Part shown: positions 36,716-45,604 of the stretch, in pieces
How the letters are laid out: each line of letters starts with the position of its first letter
Numbering within the stretch: position 1 is the stretch's first letter
DNA from: Rhizobium sp.
GTDB taxonomy: Bacteria > Pseudomonadota > Gammaproteobacteria > Burkholderiales > Thiobacillaceae
Assembly: GCA_019459285.1 (NCBI GenBank)
Contig: JAIBEL010000073.1
Location: forward strand, 62,001 to 126,000
Length of the DNA stretch: 64,000 nucleotides
Direction of reading: 5' to 3'
Program-made: the position numbers and the translations under genes
The notes under the pieces: generated by a model
Databases searched by the model: none
Told to the model about the DNA's origin: nothing
The model's input: the letters and a program-made list of their open reading frames with translations, nothing else

Positions 36716-37096
36716 ATGAAAGACTCCGACCTTTCCATTGACGAAGTCACTCGAATTCTCGCTGCACGGGAACCGATCTTTCACCGTCCGGAGTTCGGCA
36801 CGTCTCGTATGGATTTTGAAGCAATGACCGCGCCGGAGTTTTGGGAAGTCGGCGCTTCCGGTCGCAAATACTCCAAGGAATCTGTCCTTGAAACACTGGA
36901 GGCCAGACATTCCCAACCGGTTACTGAGTCTTACTTGGTAACGGATTTTTTGTGCCAGGAGCTTTCTCCCAACCTCTACTTGGCGACATATCAACTTGAC
37001 CAAGAAGGCCGGCTAAGCCGGCGTTCGACAATCTGGCGTCGTAATGGGGATAACTGGCGAGTTGTCTATCATCAAGGGACGCCAATTGCCGCATGA
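36716..37096 (+). CDS. Cassette 5: DUF4440/NTF2-like protein
   Basis: A 126-residue cone-fold (SnoaL/DUF4440) protein: the N-terminal helix reads SIDEVTRILAAREPIFHRPE and the C-terminal strands read RRSTIWRRNGDNWRVVYHQGTP. It begins 3 bp after core site GTTAGAC (36707-36713). The function is unknown; members of this fold are small-molecule binding or isomerase-like proteins. Confidence 0.8.
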   Translation: MKDSDLSIDEVTRILAAREPIFHRPEFGTSRMDFEAMTAPEFWEVGASGRKYSKESVLETLEARHSQPVTESYLVTDFLCQELSPNLYLATYQLDQEGRLSRRSTIWRRNGDNWRVVYHQGTPIAA

Positions 37097-37161
37097 CAAT
37101 CCGATATGGCCGGCTGCAAACCGCCACATGACTCAGCAGCGGCTGAGTTCGGACGTTAGGC
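37091..37161 (+). other. Degenerate attC site
   Basis: It ends in a perfect R' box GTTAGGC (37155-37161) and holds a strong ACTCAGC/GCTGAGT stem. The R'' side (GCATGAC then AATCC, overlapping the stop codon) is only loosely similar to consensus. Confidence 0.45.
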
Positions 37162-37185
37162 AGCATACAAACTCAATGAAACCCA

Positions 37186-37752
37186 ATGAACACAAAGAAT
37201 CTTCTCGTCCTGCCGGATAATTTGCCAGTCCCTGAAGATGATGGTGCATGCGTCCATTTGGAAGGGACGAATATGCCTGCCATCGCTCTAGCAAGCACTT
37301 CAGGATCAAAAGTAAATCCTGGGCTCGAAGATGGAATGCTGGCTGTCTACTTCTACCCCATGACAGGAAGGCCAGACGCGCCGCCCATGGTTGGCTGGAA
37401 CGAGATTCCTGGAGCACGGGGATGCACACCTCAATCCTGTTCTTTTCGTGACCATCACTCTGATTTGCTAGGTTTAGGAGCCAAGGTATACGGTGTGAGT
37501 TTGCAATCTTCGGAAGACCAGAAAGAAGCTGTTCAACGCCTCCATTTGCCCTTTGAGTTATTGAGCGACAGCAAGTTTGAATTGGCAAGCGCATTGAGGC
37601 TTCCCACGTTCGAATATAACGCCTTGCGTCTCATCAAGAGACTCACGCTCATTATCGAAAATGGCGTAATACGCAAAGTTTTCTATCCGGTTTTTCCACC
37701 AAACGAAAACGCGGCCAATGTCGTCGCTTGGCTACAGCAAAACAAGGCCTAG
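37186..37752 (+). CDS. Cassette 6: peroxiredoxin-like (AhpC/TSA) protein
   Basis: A 188-residue thioredoxin-fold peroxidase. It keeps a YFYPMTGRPD segment, GCTPQSCSFRD (the CTxxSCxFRD pattern of the Prx family) and KVYGVSLQSSEDQ. The peroxidatic Cys is likely one of the pair in that motif. ATG 37186 is 24 bp after core GTTAGGC; its stop lies within GCCTAGC, a one-base variant of the complementary R'' box. It probably reduces peroxides. Confidence 0.82.
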   Translation: MNTKNLLVLPDNLPVPEDDGACVHLEGTNMPAIALASTSGSKVNPGLEDGMLAVYFYPMTGRPDAPPMVGWNEIPGARGCTPQSCSFRDHHSDLLGLGAKVYGVSLQSSEDQKEAVQRLHLPFELLSDSKFELASALRLPTFEYNALRLIKRLTLIIENGVIRKVFYPVFPPNENAANVVAWLQQNKA

Positions 37753-37839
37753 CATTGGCCAGCCAGGATGCCAAAACAGTCGAGCCTCGCCGAGTGTTCC
37801 GTCGTCCGTTACCTTTGATGTTACGAATGGAGAATGGAT

Positions 37840-38319
37840 ATGGTTTCCAAGAACACGATCTGTCTTTGGTATGACGGCACCGCCCTGGACGCCGCGAAGT
37901 TCTATGCCGAGACCTTCCCGGACAGCGCAGTGGGAACGGTCTGTCGTGCGCCCGGCGACTATCCCGCGGGCGAACTGGGCGACATTTTGACGGTGGAGTT
38001 CACCGTGATGGGCATCTCTTGTCTCGGCCTGAATGGCGGTCCGGCGTTCAAACACAACGAGGCTTTTTCGTTCCAGGTTGCGACTGACGACCAGGCCGAA
38101 ACCGACCGCTTGTGGCGTGCGATCGTGGACAACGGCGGCCAGGAGAGCGCCTGCGGCTGGTGCAAGGACAAGTGGGGGCTGTCTTGGCAGATCACGCCGC
38201 GCGCGCTCACTGCCGCAATCGCCGATCCCGATCGCGCCGCAGCCAAGCGCGCGTTCGAGGCGATGATGCAGATGAGCAAGATCGATATCGCGGCAATCGA
38301 AGCGGCCCGGCGCGGCTGA
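37840..38319 (+). CDS. VOC family protein (PhnB/3-demethylubiquinone-methyltransferase-like domain)
   Basis: About 159 residues: WYDGTALDAAKFYAETFPDS at the start, SCLGLNGGPAFKHNEAFSF in the middle and CGWCKDKWGLSWQITPRAL at the end are all hallmarks of the PhnB-like VOC subfamily. GGAGA precedes ATG 37840 by 6 nt, so this start is better than ATG 37834. GC is higher than in cassettes 1-3 and no clear attC flanks it; it may be an eroded cassette or a separate acquisition. Confidence 0.85.
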   Translation: MVSKNTICLWYDGTALDAAKFYAETFPDSAVGTVCRAPGDYPAGELGDILTVEFTVMGISCLGLNGGPAFKHNEAFSFQVATDDQAETDRLWRAIVDNGGQESACGWCKDKWGLSWQITPRALTAAIADPDRAAAKRAFEAMMQMSKIDIAAIEAARRG

Positions 38320-38489
38320 CGCTCAAGCACGCGCGTTTACGAGGGCTGCGAACTGCCGTGATCGAAAGCCGACCAAATGTCAGCGCCTAAGCTACGTAAA
38401 CAGGGGCGAACCGGGCGGCACAATTGAAGCGAGACCATGGCATGCGCTAAATTGACGGTGTTTGCATCACAGCTCATCTGGAGAAGCTG

Positions 38490-38888
38490 ATGTCCGATTT
38501 ATCTCCCCTCCCCGATTTCTTGGTTCTTTCACGCGGAAAGTGGGACGCTGACAAGTCCCCGGAAGAGATCCAGCACGCCATCGACGCCTTCTACGTCTGG
38601 CACGATCGTCTTGTACAAGAAGGCAGGCTCAAGCCGGGCCAGAGGCTTGCCACGCAAGCCAAGCTGGTTTCGCGCTCGGGTGTGACGGATGGCCCCTATG
38701 CAGAGGCAAAGGAGGTCATTGGGGGCTACTGGTTTTTCCGTGCTGCCGACCTGCAGGAAGCCGTCGCTCTGGCATCCCAGAATCCTTGCCTGGCCTGCGG
38801 ACTTACATTCGAGATTCGACCTGTCGAAAGCGAGCGGGCAAGCGCCTTCAAGTTGACGAACGAGACCCCCGGCCCTGTAACCAGGTAG
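38490..38888 (+). CDS. YciI-like (YCII/DGPF) domain protein
   Basis: A 132-residue protein with the DGPYAEAKEVIGGYWFFRAADLQEAVALA core of the DGPF subfamily (motif DGPYAE). ATG 38490 follows GGAGAA. It often occurs beside PhnB-like proteins, as here. No activity is assigned. The 170 bp before it hold no gene. Confidence 0.82.
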   Translation: MSDLSPLPDFLVLSRGKWDADKSPEEIQHAIDAFYVWHDRLVQEGRLKPGQRLATQAKLVSRSGVTDGPYAEAKEVIGGYWFFRAADLQEAVALASQNPCLACGLTFEIRPVESERASAFKLTNETPGPVTR

Positions 38889-38935
38889 CGTGTGGGCATC
38901 ATCTAGGCGCATGAAATCATATTCAGGACACAAGA

Positions 38936-39509
38936 ATGAAAACGCAATATTACGCAGCTACAAGTCTCGATGGCTTTATTGCTACAGAGAATGACTCACT
39001 TGACTGGCTGTTTCCACTTGGCGACCTGAATAACTCCAGCTATCCAGCGTTCATTGCTGATGTAGGTGTATTGGCAATGGGATCAGCAACTTACGAATGG
39101 ATGGTGCGCAACGCTGAAAAGCTTGCCTCTGAGACCGGCTCAGTATGAGCCGTACACGCAGCCAGCCTGGATATTCTCCAGTCGCAGGCTTCCAATCATC
39201 GAAGGGGCAAACATCAGATTCGTCAATGGAGATGTACGTGACGTCCACGCTGAAATGCAAGCTGCTGCAGGCACCAAAAACATCTGGATAGTTGGAGGCG
39301 GGGATCTCGCGGGCCAGTTCTACGACGCTGGCTTACTGGACGAACTGATCATCCAGGTTGGTTCGGTCACCCTAGGCAAGGGCAAGCCACTTTTCCCTCG
39401 CAGACTGCTCAGCCCAGTTCTGCACCTGATGTCAGTTCATCAGATGAGTGCTGGCATGGCTGAGTTGCGCTATGAGATACACAAAGGCGATCCGGGTGGA
39501 GCTGTTTAA
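38936..39509 (+). pseudogene. DHFR/RibD-like reductase gene with a frameshift
   Basis: The first frame (38936-39148) gives [35 protein letters not shown], the N-terminal half of the DHFR/RibD-C family. The second half continues in another frame from about 39140 ([39 protein letters not shown]) to the stop at 39509. One base gained or lost near 39120-39145 restores a normal protein of about 190 residues. It is either a true frameshift or a sequence error. Its end overlaps an attC half site. Confidence 0.8.
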
Positions 39510-39523
39510 CGATACATTCAAGC
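39504..39523 (+). other. attC half site (R'' and L'' boxes)
   Basis: GTTTAAC (RYYYAAC, overlapping the DHFR-like stop), spacer GATAC, then ATTCAAGC. These three parts match the left half of a normal attC. The right half is not clear: CTTAGGT at about 39545 could be a mutated R' box. Confidence 0.5.
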
Positions 39524-39566
39524 GCGACAGGCTAAAGCACACCCCTTAGGTCACCCATACCCTGAC

Positions 39567-39933
39567 ATGGACCACTCCATTTTCAGCCGTATCCGCAACT
39601 ACAGCGCTGTTGATGATCGGCTGGCATCTCCGGGCAACCTTCTGTGGACCCGTCGCGCGAGATCGTAGAGGCTGGGTTTACCCTTGCTGCCAATCTGGCC
39701 TGCATGACGATCCGCGTTACTCGCCGCCTGATGGGGCTGGCGTTGTTGGATCGCTTGGTATGCGCTATGTGCATATTCCTGTCCAGCTCTCGGCGCCTAC
39801 CCACACCGATCTCCTCGAATTCTTCGAGGTCATGGCCAGACACGAAGGCGAGAAGACCTGGGTTCACTACGCGGCAAACATGCGGGTCTCTGCTTTCCTG
39901 GGGCTGTACTTAATTCAAACCTTGGGGCGCTAG
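39567..39933 (+). pseudogene. Tyrosine-phosphatase-like protein, frameshifted and active-site mutated
   Basis: Three frames together give a DSP/beta-lactamase-hydrolase-like phosphatase: NYSAVDDRLASPGN (39600s), REIVEAGFTLAANLA (39655-39700), and GMRYVHIPVQLSAPTHTDLLEF onward (39755-39933). The signature CxxNxRxSA appears as YAANMRVSAF, with the catalytic cysteine changed to tyrosine. At least two frameshifts and this substitution mean it is inactive. Confidence 0.7.
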
Positions 39934-39985
39934 GGCTAGGCCGCCTAGAATACCCTCGATACCAACCGCAACAGGAGTGGACGGC

Positions 39986-41488
39986 ATGTCCGATACCACG
40001 CGTTATCCCATCATCTACGTCCGCGGCTACGCGATGACGAAGTCGGAAATCACCGAAACCACCTCGACGCCTTACATGGGCCTCGAGCTTGGCTCGACCA
40101 AGGCGCGCCAGGCCTGGGATGGCGCGGTGCGCAAGGTCTTCTTCGAGTCGCCTATCGTGCGATTGCTGAAAGAAGGCTACAGCGACATCTACCGGGACGG
40201 CCTGCAGATCGAATCCGGACCGATCCCGCTGCAGAGCATCATCATCCATCGCTACTACGATGTGGCCGATCCGGATTTCGGGTCAGGCAAGATACCCACG
40301 ATCATCGATGCCGCGAAAGGACTGAGCGACCTGATCCTGCGCGTGCGCGACCAGGTCTGCCTCGACGGCCGCATGAAGCCCGAGGACTTCAGGGTGTATC
40401 TGGTGGCGCACTCGATGGGCGGCCTGGTCTGCCGCTGCTTCCTCCAGAACGGCGCGGCCGGCAGCGACACGGCACGCAAGCTCGTCGACAAGGTGTTCAC
40501 GTTCGCCACGCCACACAACGGCATCGAGATGGCCGGGATGAACGTTCCGGATTTCTTCGGCCTGTGGGACATGAACAACTTCAACCGCGACGAGATGAGA
40601 AAGTATCTCGACATCCAGGACAAGAACATCGGGGTCAATTCGCTCGACGGAAAATTCGACCCGAGCCGATTCTTCTGCCTGGTCGGCACGAACAGCAAGG
40701 ACTACGACGTGGCACGCGGCACCTCCCGGCTGCTTGCCGGCGAACTGAGCGATGGGTTGGTGCGCATCGAGAACGCTTATGTTTCGGGTGCGCCGCGTGC
40801 CCACGTCCACCGCAGTCACAGCGGTCCGTACGGCATCGTGAATTCTGAGGAAGGCTTCCAGAATCTCACCCGCTTCCTGTTCGGCGACGTCAGCGTCAAT
40901 GGCCTGCTGGAAATCGAAAACCTGCCGCTTCCACCGGCGAACCGGCTGCAGAAGCTGTTTGGAAAAAAGGTCGGCTACTACTTCGAGGTGGCGGTCGCCA
41001 CCCGAGGGGCGCTCGATTTCGATCTCACCCGCCGCACGGTGGCCAACAACAGCGCCATATTGCGTTCGCGCGGCGAGCTCTTCGAGGACGACGGCACGCT
41101 GAAGGCGGATGCGCGCCATCCGCATCTCTTCTCCACTTTCCTCGACCTGTCGAAGCGGCCGTCTGACAGCCCGGAAATGATGTTCACGATCCAGCTCGCC
41201 GTATCGATGATCACCTATACCGGCGAGGATACTTCGCGTGACGACCACTATGTGCCCGGCGAATACCTGTTCCGCGACACCATCGTGATCAGCGCCATTC
41301 CGCCGGCAGACCCGGCCGCATCCTGGCAGGTCGGCTTCGTCCTCGCCGACAGCGGATGGTCGGGCGCGAAGACGACACCGGCGAACGGAAAGACCGACGA
41401 GCAGGGCCAGCCCTATGTCGCGATCCCGCTGGAGAACGAGAAAGACTTCAAGGCAAGCCTGCGGCTATACGGCTCGCATTGGTTCTAA
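39986..41488 (+). CDS. Alpha/beta-hydrolase, lipase/esterase-like
   Basis: A 500-residue protein. The N-terminal half is a lipase-like hydrolase: the first strand reads YPIIYVRGY and the nucleophile elbow is AHSMGG, with FATPHNGIEM after it. The C-terminal part is a beta-rich domain of unknown role (VGYYFEVAVATRG onward). There is no signal peptide. ATG 39986 follows ACAGGAG; the GTG 9 nt earlier is too close to that site. The substrate is unknown. Confidence 0.85.
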   Translation: MSDTTRYPIIYVRGYAMTKSEITETTSTPYMGLELGSTKARQAWDGAVRKVFFESPIVRLLKEGYSDIYRDGLQIESGPIPLQSIIIHRYYDVADPDFGSGKIPTIIDAAKGLSDLILRVRDQVCLDGRMKPEDFRVYLVAHSMGGLVCRCFLQNGAAGSDTARKLVDKVFTFATPHNGIEMAGMNVPDFFGLWDMNNFNRDEMRKYLDIQDKNIGVNSLDGKFDPSRFFCLVGTNSKDYDVARGTSRLLAGELSDGLVRIENAYVSGAPRAHVHRSHSGPYGIVNSEEGFQNLTRFLFGDVSVNGLLEIENLPLPPANRLQKLFGKKVGYYFEVAVATRGALDFDLTRRTVANNSAILRSRGELFEDDGTLKADARHPHLFSTFLDLSKRPSDSPEMMFTIQLAVSMITYTGEDTSRDDHYVPGEYLFRDTIVISAIPPADPAASWQVGFVLADSGWSGAKTTPANGKTDEQGQPYVAIPLENEKDFKASLRLYGSHWF

Positions 41489-41571
41489 CTTCTTCCCTCG
41501 CCTCCCCAATGCGACGAATCGCCCGAGCCCGATCTGTCCTATGACGCGCCGGAAGGCGGAGGTCACGGGCA

Positions 41572-43695
41572 TTAGCCGGTACGCGCGGCTGCACTGGGCG
41601 TATCTGCATGGAAATGCAACCGGTTGCGCCCGGCCGATTTGGCCTGGTACATGGCTTCGTCGGCCCGCCTGAGCAACTGGTCTGCGCTTGTTGCATGACC
41701 GCAGAACGTGGCGACGCCGATGCTCGGCGTGCTAATGCAGAGATGTTCGCCCAGCCGGTAGGGCCGCGCGAGCTTGCTCAGGATCTTGTGGCCCAGCTCG
41801 CCCGCCTCCCCGGCGGCCGGGGCTGCCGTGTCGCCCAGATTATCGAGGATGATGACGAATTCGTCGCCACCCAAGCGCGACACGGTGTCGCTTTCCCTGA
41901 CGCTGGCGAGCAGGCGCCGCGCAACCTCTCTCAGTACCTGATCGCCGGCCTCGTGGCCGAGCGTGTCGTTGATGGTTTTGAAATTGTCCATGTCGATGAA
42001 CAGGAGTGCTCCGTATCTGCCGCTGCGGCTACTGGCTGCGAGTTGATGCTCGAGACGGTCTAGCAAAAGACGGCGGTTGGGCAGTCCGGTCAGCGGATCG
42101 TTGTAGGCAAGGTCGCGAATCATGATTTCGGCGGCCTTGCGTTCGGTGATGTCGAGTATCAGGCCGTCCAGCCATCGCGCCCGGCCGGCATGGTCTGACG
42201 TGACGCGCCCCCGTTCGCTGACCCAGCGCAGGAGTCCGTCGACGGTTCTGATGCGGTATTCGATGTTGTAAATGCTCCGTTTGGCGATCGCTTCAGAAAT
42301 CGTCTGGCCCACCATGAGCCTGTCGTCCGGATGGATGAAATCGACATAGGAAACCGCCCCGGAAACATAACGTTCCGGCGGCACGCCCGTGAGCGCCAGG
42401 ATGCCGTGGCTGAGTTGCTGAACCGGCGAGGAGGCCCCGACTTCAGACCGGAACACGGCTCCGGGGACATTTTCGACGAGGGCCCTGAAGCTGTCGAGGC
42501 TGGTTTCGAGTTTTTCCACCACATTGCGCATCGCCCGGCGATGGCGCGCATTCATATAGAGGACTGAGAAAAACAGCAGGTCGAGCGCAAGACCGCCGAA
42601 AAGAATCATCCGGGGCTGGGCGCTTTCCGTTCTCGATTCGAATACAGGATTGCTTTTGAAGCGCGCAGTCCAGCGATGACCGCCCATCTGCAAAACCTTG
42701 TCGGCCACATAGCGTGAAACATGCGCAGAACCGGTGGAGGCGAAGAGCAAATTTTCCGGCATCGGCTGATCGTCGAACAGATCGATTTCAACTTCCCGCG
42801 CTGGGTCGTTGAATACCTTGGTCAACAGATCGGCCACCCGGAACGGGCTATACACGAAGCCGAGCAGTGCACGCCGTCGCGCTGCCACGGTGTTGTGCGG
42901 CATACCGTTGCGATAGACCGGGAGATACATCAGGAAACCGGTTTGTTCATGCCGCCCCGTTTCCTGGACGAGCGTGACCTTTTCCGACAGTGCCGCTTTG
43001 TCGCTATCGCGTGCACGTTCCATGGCCTCGCGGCGAACGGGATCGGAATACATGTCATAGCCGAACGCGCGCAAATTCCGCCCGCTGAAGGGTTCGAGAT
43101 AAAGAATGCTGCTGTCAATCGTGCGATCGCCCGCCGGATGGATCGTGTAGGCGGGGAACCCTTCCGCACGCACGCTGCGTTCGTGTCGTTGCTTCGCTCC
43201 CTTGGGGATCATGAGTGAAAAGCCGGTGCCCTGGATGCCGGGGAGGGCGTTGTCGAGGTGGAGCATCTCGACATAGGCGTGCCATTCCGCGCGGCTAACC
43301 CGGTCTTTCGCGGCAAAAAGGGCGGCACCGCCGCGCAGCGCCTGCTCGTAATCCTGCATGCGGCCGAGCAGGAGGGCTTCCTGTTTTCTGGCGTCGTTTT
43401 CAAAACTTTCGTTTGCACGCCTGGCAAATTCCGTCTCGGAATAGCGCCACAAGCCAATCGTCAGGATCACCGTAATCCCGAGCACGATCCAGGCGATCGC
43501 CTCTCGATCCAGGATGGTGCTGAACCGCTGCAGGGGCAAGGCCTTGGCTGGCGACTCCGCAGCTGAACGGCTATCGGATTCTTTCGTGCTTTTTTTAATG
43601 TTCCATTCCCTTTGGTCATGCGTGTCTTGTGCGCGACGGAAAGCTCTGCTTCTGTTGCGCAATGCGGATGTGCTCATGTACTCGGGTGCATCCAC
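41572..43695 (-). CDS. CHASE-PAS-GGDEF diguanylate cyclase
   Basis: About 700 residues: membrane helix (about 67-87), periplasmic CHASE domain (about 90-330), second helix (about 365-385), PAS domain with PAC (about 400-525) and GGDEF domain. The active site reads LGGDEF, and an RESD I-site five residues before it predicts product inhibition. It should make c-di-GMP in response to an extracytoplasmic ligand plus a cytoplasmic cue. GTG 43695 and ATG 43677 are both possible starts; neither has a clear ribosome site. Confidence 0.92.
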   Translation of the reverse strand: MDAPEYMSTSALRNRSRAFRRAQDTHDQREWNIKKSTKESDSRSAAESPAKALPLQRFSTILDREAIAWIVLGITVILTIGLWRYSETEFARRANESFENDARKQEALLLGRMQDYEQALRGGAALFAAKDRVSRAEWHAYVEMLHLDNALPGIQGTGFSLMIPKGAKQRHERSVRAEGFPAYTIHPAGDRTIDSSILYLEPFSGRNLRAFGYDMYSDPVRREAMERARDSDKAALSEKVTLVQETGRHEQTGFLMYLPVYRNGMPHNTVAARRRALLGFVYSPFRVADLLTKVFNDPAREVEIDLFDDQPMPENLLFASTGSAHVSRYVADKVLQMGGHRWTARFKSNPVFESRTESAQPRMILFGGLALDLLFFSVLYMNARHRRAMRNVVEKLETSLDSFRALVENVPGAVFRSEVGASSPVQQLSHGILALTGVPPERYVSGAVSYVDFIHPDDRLMVGQTISEAIAKRSIYNIEYRIRTVDGLLRWVSERGRVTSDHAGRARWLDGLILDITERKAAEIMIRDLAYNDPLTGLPNRRLLLDRLEHQLAASSRSGRYGALLFIDMDNFKTINDTLGHEAGDQVLREVARRLLASVRESDTVSRLGGDEFVIILDNLGDTAAPAAGEAGELGHKILSKLARPYRLGEHLCISTPSIGVATFCGHATSADQLLRRADEAMYQAKSAGRNRLHFHADTPSAAARTG

Positions 43696-43895
43696 ACGAA
43701 ACCGCTTTTTCTCTTGGATATCATCGTCCAGCCACGATTTTCAGCGGTGTAAGAATGGTCTGATTCCCCCGTAAGCGCCTTGAGGAATGCGCCGAGGGAC
43801 GGTGCAGGGCCGGGGAATTCGGAACGCGGACTCGGCGATCCTATTAGTCGGTTGATGGTAGGCTGTGCCCCGTAATGTCAAAGCCATAGACGACG

Positions 43896-44558
43896 ATGCT
43901 TCCCTCGCCTGCAGCAATCTGGTTGGTAATCACCCATCTCGGTGCAGCCGGCATCATGCTGCCGCTGTTCCTGCTCATCACGGCCGAGTTGTGGTTCGCT
44001 GGCCAGAAACCCGACCTTCTGGCCTGGATGCTGGCGATGTCGGCAGGTGGGGTGATCGTGCTCGCCAGCAAGATCGCTTTCATCGGCTGGGGGTGGGGAA
44101 GCGCATCCCTGAACTTTACTGGGATCAGCGGCCACACCATGTTGGCCACGTCCATTCTTTCCGTCTGGATCGGTCGGCTGCTGGCGGAGCCGGACCGTCG
44201 CTTCAGTCTTTCCGGCGTATCCCTGGGCCTGGCGATCGGTGCCGCGGTGGGGGTGTCAAGGCTGGCATTGGGGGCGCACAGCCCGAGCGAAGTGATGGCG
44301 GGCTGGCTCCTCGGGCTGGCAATCAGCCTGGCCGCCTACAAGGTGATGCGGCACCGGCGTGCTGTCCAGGGCGTGGCCGGCGTCGCGGGCGCCTTCCTGC
44401 TGCTGGCTTTCAGCCCTTCCTGGTCCGGCTATTTCCCCACTCACAAGTGGGAAGTCGGCATTGCACTGGCATTATCGGGCCATGCGCAACCCCATGTCCG
44501 GCAGGATCTGCATCGTCCGTTGCGAGAAAGCGCGAGTGAATTCTCCCGACGCGAATAG
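43896..44558 (+). CDS. PAP2-family membrane phosphatase
   Basis: A 220-residue protein with about six membrane helices and the PAP2 motifs SGHTMLATS and SRLALGAHSPSEVMAGWLLG. The first motif (KxxxxxxRP) is not obvious, so activity is likely but not certain. Such enzymes dephosphorylate lipid phosphates such as undecaprenyl pyrophosphate or phosphatidic acid. The last 25 residues are unusually charged. Confidence 0.85.
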   Translation: MLPSPAAIWLVITHLGAAGIMLPLFLLITAELWFAGQKPDLLAWMLAMSAGGVIVLASKIAFIGWGWGSASLNFTGISGHTMLATSILSVWIGRLLAEPDRRFSLSGVSLGLAIGAAVGVSRLALGAHSPSEVMAGWLLGLAISLAAYKVMRHRRAVQGVAGVAGAFLLLAFSPSWSGYFPTHKWEVGIALALSGHAQPHVRQDLHRPLRESASEFSRRE

Positions 44559-44576
44559 GCACGAAACCCGCAGCGC

Positions 44577-45476
44577 TCAAACTGACGCTAACGCCTGCTT
44601 CCGGTATTTGTTCAGGTCGCGCACGTTCTCGAATGTCTGGCCCAGCAGGCTCGACAGGTTGCGGAGAATGCCGCCGACGACCTTGCTTTCCCAAGCATCG
44701 TCGAAACGAATCTGCTCGTCGAGCCAGTGCTCCAGCCATTCCGGATTGGGCAAGCGCGACTGGATGGTGTCCTTGGGGAACAAGGTTTCGTTGACATGCA
44801 GATTGGTGGGGTGCAGCGCCTTGTCGGAACGCTTGCTGGACGCCATCAGGAAACCGATCTTGGCGAAGGCTGCGGCAACGCTCTGGCCGCCCTCCTTCAG
44901 CGCGCGCTTCATGTATTGGAGATAGGCGCCGCCGTGGCGGCCTTCATCGCGCGAGATGGTTTCGTAGATATATTTGATGACCGGCTCGGTATGCCATTCC
45001 GAGGCGCGCTTGTACCACTGCGTGAGACGGACTTCGCCGCAGAAGTGCAGCATCAGGGTTTCCATCGGCGGTGCCGGATCGAACGGGAAGCGGATGGCGT
45101 GCAGTTCGTCCTCGGTGGGCGCAAAGTCGGGTTTGAAGCGACGCAGGTACTCCATCAGCACCAGCGCGTGTTTCTGCTCCTCATAGAACCAGATCGACAT
45201 GAAGGCGGAAAAATCGCTGTCGTGTACGAAGTCGCGCAGGAACATCTCGGTGGCCGGCAGCGCCGCCCACTCGGTAATGGCATTCATCTTGATGGTCAAT
45301 GCCTGTTCGTCTGTCAGCTTGGCGGCATCGAAACTGTCCCACGGAATGTCGGTTTCCATGTTCCAGCGGGCACGTTCGAGAGATTTGAAGAGGTCGATGT
45401 AAAGCATGTTGTAGGGTGAGGCACTGGATTGTTCGGGTGTTCCCAGCGTGCCCATTGTTGTCCGAATGGATGACAT
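44577..45476 (-). CDS. Ferritin-like di-iron domain protein
   Basis: A 299-residue, mostly helical protein with two ExxH di-iron half sites, EEQKH and DEGRH, in a ferritin-like four-helix bundle resembling acyl-ACP desaturases. Whether it is a desaturase, an oxygenase or another di-iron protein is not known. The start at 45476 (MSSIRTTMG) follows GGAAAG; the longer frame from 45506 is less likely. Confidence 0.8.
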   Translation of the reverse strand: MSSIRTTMGTLGTPEQSSASPYNMLYIDLFKSLERARWNMETDIPWDSFDAAKLTDEQALTIKMNAITEWAALPATEMFLRDFVHDSDFSAFMSIWFYEEQKHALVLMEYLRRFKPDFAPTEDELHAIRFPFDPAPPMETLMLHFCGEVRLTQWYKRASEWHTEPVIKYIYETISRDEGRHGGAYLQYMKRALKEGGQSVAAAFAKIGFLMASSKRSDKALHPTNLHVNETLFPKDTIQSRLPNPEWLEHWLDEQIRFDDAWESKVVGGILRNLSSLLGQTFENVRDLNKYRKQALASV

Positions 45477-45604
45477 TTTAGTGTCTTTCCACGATTTTGC
45501 CCTCATTCACGTCCTTAGGGCGCGCGGCTCGCCAAACCGCGTGGTGGCCATGCCGCCCCATCCGTCATCCGGTCAACGCGAAAGTGGCATAATAATCAGG
45601 TCTC

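Larger units (their letters stand above)
33977..39523 (+). mobile_element. Integron-type gene-cassette array without a visible integrase (CALIN-like)
   Basis: A run of short ORFs, all on the plus strand and poorer in GC than their surroundings, separated by attC-type recombination sites. Two sites (34491-34568 and 34994-35071) have the full R''-L''-L'-R' layout with 5-bp spacers and one extra base in L''. A third, longer site is at 35534-35656. Degenerate or half sites are at 33977, 36077, 37091, 37747 and 39504. R' and R'' boxes of the same cassette are perfectly complementary for cassettes 1 and 3. No integrase gene lies inside the window. From about 37.8 kb onward the sites fade, so the right end is uncertain. 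Confidence 0.82.

Noticed and set aside
38936-39509. Programmed frameshift in the DHFR-like gene
   Set aside because: There is no slippery heptamer or stimulatory structure at the junction near 39120-39145; a plain frameshift or a sequence error is simpler.
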